Source of the DNA: Gemmatimonadota bacterium
GTDB taxonomy: Bacteria > Gemmatimonadota > Gemmatimonadetes > Gemmatimonadales > GWC2-71-9
Assembly: GCA_029859185.1 (NCBI GenBank)
Contig: JAOUDR010000010.1
Span: forward strand, 1-17,302
Direction of reading: 5' to 3'
DNA length: 17,302 nt
Positions 14,278 to 17,302 of the stretch are shown in pieces; position 1 is the stretch's first letter, and the number at the start of each line of letters is the position of its first letter. The translations under genes and the position numbers were made by a program. The notes beneath the pieces were generated by a model. The model did no database searches and had not been told where the DNA came from. It saw only the letters and a program-made list of their open reading frames with translations.

Positions 14278-14781
14278 TCAGGCGCGTCGCGCCTGCTGGA
14301 GCACGACGGACTCGACCGGCACGTCGTCGTGATGGCCTTTGCGCCCCGTTTTGACTTTGGCGATCGCGTCCACGACCTCCATGCCTGCGGTCACGCGCCC
14401 GAACACGGCGTAGCCGAAGTCACGGGAGCCGTGGTCGAGAAACCCATTGTTGGCAAGGTTGATGAAGAACTGGGCGGTAGCGCTGTTGACGTCGGACGTG
14501 CGCGCCATGGCCAGTGTCCCGCGCCCGTTCTTGAGCCCGTTGTCCGCCTCGTTCTTGATCGGGGCACGGGCGGGCTTGGCCTTCAGATCGGCGTCCATGC
14601 CTCCGCCCTGGATCATGAAGCCCGGGATGACCCGATGGAAGACGGTGCCGTCGAAGAACCCCGCGTCCACGTACGCGAGGAAGTTCTCGACGGTGATCGG
14701 CGCCTCCTTCGCGAACAGCTCCACCGTGATGTCGCCATGGGAGGTGGTGAGCACGACGCCGGTCGGTTTGGTGTCAGTCAT
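14278..14781 (-). CDS. Cyclophilin-type peptidyl-prolyl cis-trans isomerase, cytosolic
   Basis: Peptidyl-prolyl isomerase of 167 residues, PpiB-like in size. Catalytic landmarks: FHRVIPGFMIQGGG (48-61) with Arg50, Phe55 and Gln58, AMARTSDVNSATAQFFINL (91-109), and FGYAVFGRV (122-130). No signal peptide or membrane helix precedes the domain, so it should act in the cytoplasm. ATG 14781 has CAGGA upstream with a spacer of about 7 nt; the longer frame to 14979 crosses the divergent ArsC-like gene and its repeat, so it is rejected. It appears to be the first gene of the eight-gene run that ends with the TMTC-like gene. It starts head-to-head with the ArsC-like gene across a 115-base gap. Confidence 0.94.
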   Translation of the reverse strand: MTDTKPTGVVLTTSHGDITVELFAKEAPITVENFLAYVDAGFFDGTVFHRVIPGFMIQGGGMDADLKAKPARAPIKNEADNGLKNGRGTLAMARTSDVNSATAQFFINLANNGFLDHGSRDFGYAVFGRVTAGMEVVDAIAKVKTGRKGHHDDVPVESVVLQQARRA

Positions 14782-14860
14782 CAGTCGGTCCTGGGTCAGA
14801 TTGTCTGGTTGGGGCGGTGGAATCGACGCGGAGCTTGGATTTGGTAATCTTAATGGCCGG

Positions 14861-14892
14861 ACGGGCAAACGGGATGACGGGATGACGGGATA
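14861..14892. repeat. 8-bp tandem repeat before the ArsC-like gene
   Basis: Four 8-bp units: ACGGGCAA, ACGGGATG, ACGGGATG, ACGGGATA, followed by ACGC and the ATG of the ArsC-like gene at 14897. Read in another phase the unit is GGATGACG, close to the GGATCGAC units at 3143-3174. It occupies the position where a ribosome-binding site is expected; GGGAT is the only purine-rich element there. The rest of the 14782-14896 gap holds an AT-rich patch (14835-14852) that may carry divergent promoters, without clear -35/-10 boxes. Confidence 0.85.
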
Positions 14893-14896
14893 ACGC

Positions 14897-15259
14897 ATGG
14901 AAGTGCAGATCTTCGGCATTCGCAAGAGTGCGGAGACGCGCAAGGCGTTGCGGTTCTTCGCGGAACGCCGGGTCCGCACGCACTTCGTGGATCTTCAGGT
15001 TCGTGCGGCATCGCCGGGTGAGCTGCGGCGGTTCGTGCAGCGGTTCGGCGTCGAGGCGTTGCTGGACCGCGACGGGCGCCGGTTTGCCGATCTCGGGCTC
15101 CAGGTCGCTCGATACTCGGAGGATCGGTGGGTCGAGCGGTTGGCACAGGAGCCCCTGCTGCTGCGCATGCCGCTCGTGCGCTGGGGAGCGAAGTTGACGG
15201 TGGGCGAGGCCGAAGCGGAGTGGCGCCGCTGGGTGGCGGGCAACCAGGCGCCCGGCTAG
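14897..15259 (+). CDS. ArsC/Spx-fold protein lacking the catalytic cysteine
   Basis: The only plus-strand gene: 120 residues with the thioredoxin-like ArsC/Spx/YffB fold. The N-terminal MEVQIFGIRKSAETRKALRF aligns with the family pattern yGIpnCdTvrKAr, but Ser11 stands where the catalytic cysteine should be, and the protein has no cysteine at all. Later elements are retained: HFVDLQVRAASPGEL (29-42), then LLLRMPLVRWGAKLTVGEAEAEW (from 87), where Arg90 matches the LIkRP arginine of ArsC. Arsenate reduction by the classical mechanism is therefore unlikely; a binding or regulatory role is possible. No arsenic genes are nearby. The stop codon overlaps the stop of the convergent hydrolase gene within a shared CTAG (15256-15259). 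The 8-bp repeat lies immediately upstream. Confidence 0.85.
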   Translation: MEVQIFGIRKSAETRKALRFFAERRVRTHFVDLQVRAASPGELRRFVQRFGVEALLDRDGRRFADLGLQVARYSEDRWVERLAQEPLLLRMPLVRWGAKLTVGEAEAEWRRWVAGNQAPG

Positions 15260-16257
15260 GACGGCAGGACTCGGGTCTCCCCGTGCCGCAGGAGCCAGAG
15301 GCGCTCGGGCGGCCTTGTGGACACCGCCCACGCCGCCCGCGTACGCCGCGGGGGCTCGTCCATCGGCTCATCGGTGAGCTTGAACGTTCCCCAGTGGATC
15401 GGCACCATCACACCCTCCGGGGTGCCTGGGTGGCACAGGTCGTCGAACGCCTGGACCGCCTCTTCCGGATTCATGTGCACGGGACGCATGAACCAGCGGG
15501 GCTCGTAGGCGCCCACGGGCAGCAGCGCCACGTCGAATGGCCCGAGCTGCCGGCCGATCTCTCCGAAGACCGGGTGGTACCCGGTGTCTCCCGCGAAGAA
15601 GACCCGCCACTCGGGGGTGGCAACGACCCAGCCGCACCACAGCGTCCGGTTCCGGTCGAACGGCGTGCGGGCGGAGAAGTGCTGTGCAGGCGTGGCCGTG
15701 ACCGTCAGCGGCCCGTCCTCCCCGGACACCCACCAGTCGTACTCCGACACCCGCACCGCGCCCATCCGGCGCACGGTGTCACCGAGCCCCAGGGGCACGT
15801 GCCACACGGCCTCGGGCCACCGGTCGGCGATGGCGCGCACACTCCCGGCGTCGAGGTGATCGTAGTGGCTGTGGGAGAGCAGGACGGTGTGGATGGGCGG
15901 CAGGGTCACCACGGGCACGCCGGGCGGAACCCAGCGCCGCGGGCCTGCGTGACGCAGCGGTGACGCGCGGTCGCCGAACATGGGGTCGGTGAGGACGTTC
16001 CGGCCGCCCACCTGCACCAGTGCGGTGGCGTGCCCGATCCACGTGAGCGCCACCCCGCGGGGATCGGCCGCCGGTGGTCTGGCCTTCGTGGCGAGCCCGA
16101 ACACCGACGGATCGGGATCGGGGGGGACGCCGTACACCACACGTTGCACACCCCACCGCAGCAGGTCCCCAAACCCGTGCGGCTGAACGTTCGGCCACGG
16201 GTTCCGGAAGCTCCCGTCCGCCGCATGGTGGGCCGGCCGAGGCCAGCCGGCCCCCAA
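15256..16257 (-). CDS. Metallo-beta-lactamase-fold hydrolase, UlaG/NAPE-PLD-like
   Basis: Metal-dependent hydrolase of the MBL superfamily, about 333 residues. Metal ligands by motif: HSHYDH (129-134), His193 in TPAQHFSARTPFD, Asp224 in FFAGDTGYHP, and His288 in VPIHWGTFKL. WIGHATALVQ (73-82), DRNRTLWCGWVV and the TFKLTDEP region match NAPE-PLD-like/UlaG-like proteins. The substrate is not identifiable. The start is uncertain: the frame runs back to a GTG at 16317 that overlaps the pilC stop as GTGA, but that would place a strong 11-bp GC hairpin inside an Arg/Gly-rich, unconserved N-terminus. TTG 16257, just after the hairpin, keeps the conserved HHAADGSFRNPWP segment and is used here. No signal peptide is seen. 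Confidence 0.9.
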   Translation of the reverse strand: MGAGWPRPAHHAADGSFRNPWPNVQPHGFGDLLRWGVQRVVYGVPPDPDPSVFGLATKARPPAADPRGVALTWIGHATALVQVGGRNVLTDPMFGDRASPLRHAGPRRWVPPGVPVVTLPPIHTVLLSHSHYDHLDAGSVRAIADRWPEAVWHVPLGLGDTVRRMGAVRVSEYDWWVSGEDGPLTVTATPAQHFSARTPFDRNRTLWCGWVVATPEWRVFFAGDTGYHPVFGEIGRQLGPFDVALLPVGAYEPRWFMRPVHMNPEEAVQAFDDLCHPGTPEGVMVPIHWGTFKLTDEPMDEPPRRTRAAWAVSTRPPERLWLLRHGETRVLPS

Positions 16258-16261
16258 CGAC

Positions 16262-16288
16262 GAGGCCCCGCCAACCCGGCGGGGCCTC
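16262..16288 (-). terminator. GC hairpin after pilC, probable terminator
   Basis: A perfect 11-bp inverted repeat, GAGGCCCCGCC (16262-16272) and GGCGGGGCCTC (16278-16288), with a 5-base loop, 26 bases after the pilC stop. No real T tract follows on the minus strand, so it is either a GC-rich intrinsic-like terminator or an mRNA 3'-end stabiliser. It is the strongest perfect hairpin seen in the window. Confidence 0.6.
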
Positions 16289-16313
16289 CGACGGCCGCGG
16301 CCTGCGGCGCGGG

Positions 16314-17302
16314 TCACTGCACGGCGTTGATCATGCCGAAGATCGGCAGGTACATCGCCACGATCATGCCGCCCACGACGACGCCAAGGACGACGATCAT
16401 GATCGGCTCCATCAAGGACAGGAGCGCGCCGACCGCCGCGTCCACTTCGTCATCATAGAAGTCCGCGATCTTCGTGAGCATCTCGTCCAATCCACCCGTC
16501 GCTTCGCCGACCGCGATCATCGAGGTCACCATCGGCGGGAACACGCCGGACTTGGCGAGCGGTTGCGCGATCGTCTCACCACCGGCGATCGAGCCACGCG
16601 ACTCCATGACCGCGTCGTGGATCACCCGGTTTCCGGCCGTCCGGGCGGTGATCTCGAGCCCGTCGAGGATGGCGACGCCTGACGAGATCAGCGTGCCGAG
16701 CGTCCGCGTGAACCGAGACACGGCCGACTTCCGGAGCAGATCGCCCAGGACGGGCGCCCGGAGCATGAGTCGGTCGATCACCAGCTTCCCGCCCTCCGTC
16801 GCGTAGTACCGCTGGATCAGGAACGCGCTGGCAGCCAACCCGAGGATGAGCGCCCACCAGAAGTTCTGGAGGAAGTCGCTCATGCCGATCACGATCTTCG
16901 TCGGCAGCGGGAGCTCCATGTTGACCGACGCGAACATGGACTGGAAGGTGGGGATGACGAAGATGAGCAACACCACCACCGCGATGATGGCCACGGAGAA
17001 GATCACCGCCGGATAGATCATCGCGCCCTTGACCTTGCGCACGATGGCGTCGTTCTTCTCCAGGAACACCGCGAGGCGGAGCAGGATCGTATCGAGAATA
17101 CCGCCCGCCTCACCGGCCGCCACCATGTTCACGAAGAGTGCGGTGAACGCCCTGGGGTGCTTCGAGAGCGCGTCGGCCAAGGTATGGCCGCTTTCGACGT
17201 CGTAGACAACCTGCCGAGTCACGTCGGCCAGCGCTTTGTTCTCGGTCTGCTGCGCCAGGATGTCGAGCGCCTGCACGAGCGGCAGGCCGCTGTTGATCAT
17301 CG
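16314..17302 (-). CDS. pilC: Type IV pilus inner-membrane platform protein PilC/GspF, N-terminus cut by window edge
   Basis: C-terminal part (about 328 residues) of the T4P assembly platform protein, which sits in the inner membrane between the assembly/retraction ATPases and the growing pilus. The frame is open to the right edge; the first Met seen (17300) lies inside the conserved segment MINSGLPLVQALDILAQQTE and is not the true start. Two T2SF repeats are visible. The first includes VNMVAAGEAGGILD, then the membrane segment AVIFSVAIIAVVVLLIFVIP. The second includes RTLGTLISSGVAILDGLEI and SMIAVGEATGGLDEML, then the C-terminal membrane segment and IFGMINAVQ. Both MxxxGExxG-type motifs are intact. 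Upstream pilB/pilT would be expected beyond the edge (inference). A GspF of a type II secretion system is the alternative; the pilin context favours PilC. Confidence 0.93.
   Translation of the reverse strand, partial: MINSGLPLVQALDILAQQTENKALADVTRQVVYDVESGHTLADALSKHPRAFTALFVNMVAAGEAGGILDTILLRLAVFLEKNDAIVRKVKGAMIYPAVIFSVAIIAVVVLLIFVIPTFQSMFASVNMELPLPTKIVIGMSDFLQNFWWALILGLAASAFLIQRYYATEGGKLVIDRLMLRAPVLGDLLRKSAVSRFTRTLGTLISSGVAILDGLEITARTAGNRVIHDAVMESRGSIAGGETIAQPLAKSGVFPPMVTSMIAVGEATGGLDEMLTKIADFYDDEVDAAVGALLSLMEPIMIVVLGVVVGGMIVAMYLPIFGMINAVQ

Noticed and set aside
1..17302. Mobile element, phage or defence system
   Set aside because: No transposase, integrase, terminal repeats, tRNA-associated junction or toxin-antitoxin-like pair was seen; gene content is chromosomal T4P, regulatory and housekeeping.

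Overview
This is a GC-rich window (roughly two-thirds G+C by eye) from a Gram-negative bacterium. It carries a type IV pilus (T4P) locus with its two-component regulation and a likely pilin-glycosylation cassette. Gene style and pilin sequences resemble Gemmatimonadota, but that placement is an impression, since there is no rRNA or marker gene here. All genes but one lie on the minus strand, so transcription reads from high to low coordinates. Gene packing is very dense, with many 4-bp start/stop overlaps (ATGA, GTGA, TTGA).

Layout in transcription order. (1) Right edge to about 15.25 kb: the end of a PilC/GspF inner-membrane platform gene (cut by the window), a strong GC hairpin, then a metallo-beta-lactamase-fold hydrolase. 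The hydrolase converges on the only plus-strand gene, a small ArsC/Spx-fold protein without any cysteine; their stop codons share one CTAG. (2) 14781 to 5514: an apparently uninterrupted eight-gene run. It contains a cytosolic cyclophilin, RidA, the sensor kinase PilS, the sigma-54 activator PilR, a SAM methyltransferase, a DPM1-like GT2 glycosyltransferase, a GT-C type membrane glycosyltransferase and a TMTC-like membrane protein with TPRs. (3) 5420 to 4441: a sigma-54 (-24/-12) promoter drives two paralogous major-type pilins separated by a 15-bp stem-loop. (4) 4372 to 1728: a second histidine kinase / NtrC-type regulator pair, with the kinase tail built from short tandem repeats. (5) 1592 to the left edge: minor pseudopilins of FimT/GspH, PilV and PilW type, the last cut by the window.

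How it may work together (inference): PilS senses a membrane or pilin-pool signal and PilR activates the sigma-54 pilin promoter. Pilins and minor pilins are assembled on the PilC platform. The GT2 / GT-C / TMTC-like genes downstream of pilR could make a polyprenyl-phosphate sugar donor and glycosylate pilin or another exported protein. The second kinase/regulator pair directly downstream of the pilins gives a second possible input to the same promoter class.

I saw no mobile element, CRISPR array, tRNA or rRNA. There is no gene-free stretch over 300 bases; the longest gaps are 5332-5513, 1593-1727 and 14782-14896. I did not find a clearly new system. The most unusual points are the two NtrC-type systems flanking one pilin promoter, the RNA-structured pilin operon, the glycosylation cassette fused to the pilSR operon, the 8/9-bp tandem repeat family and the cysteine-less ArsC-fold protein.
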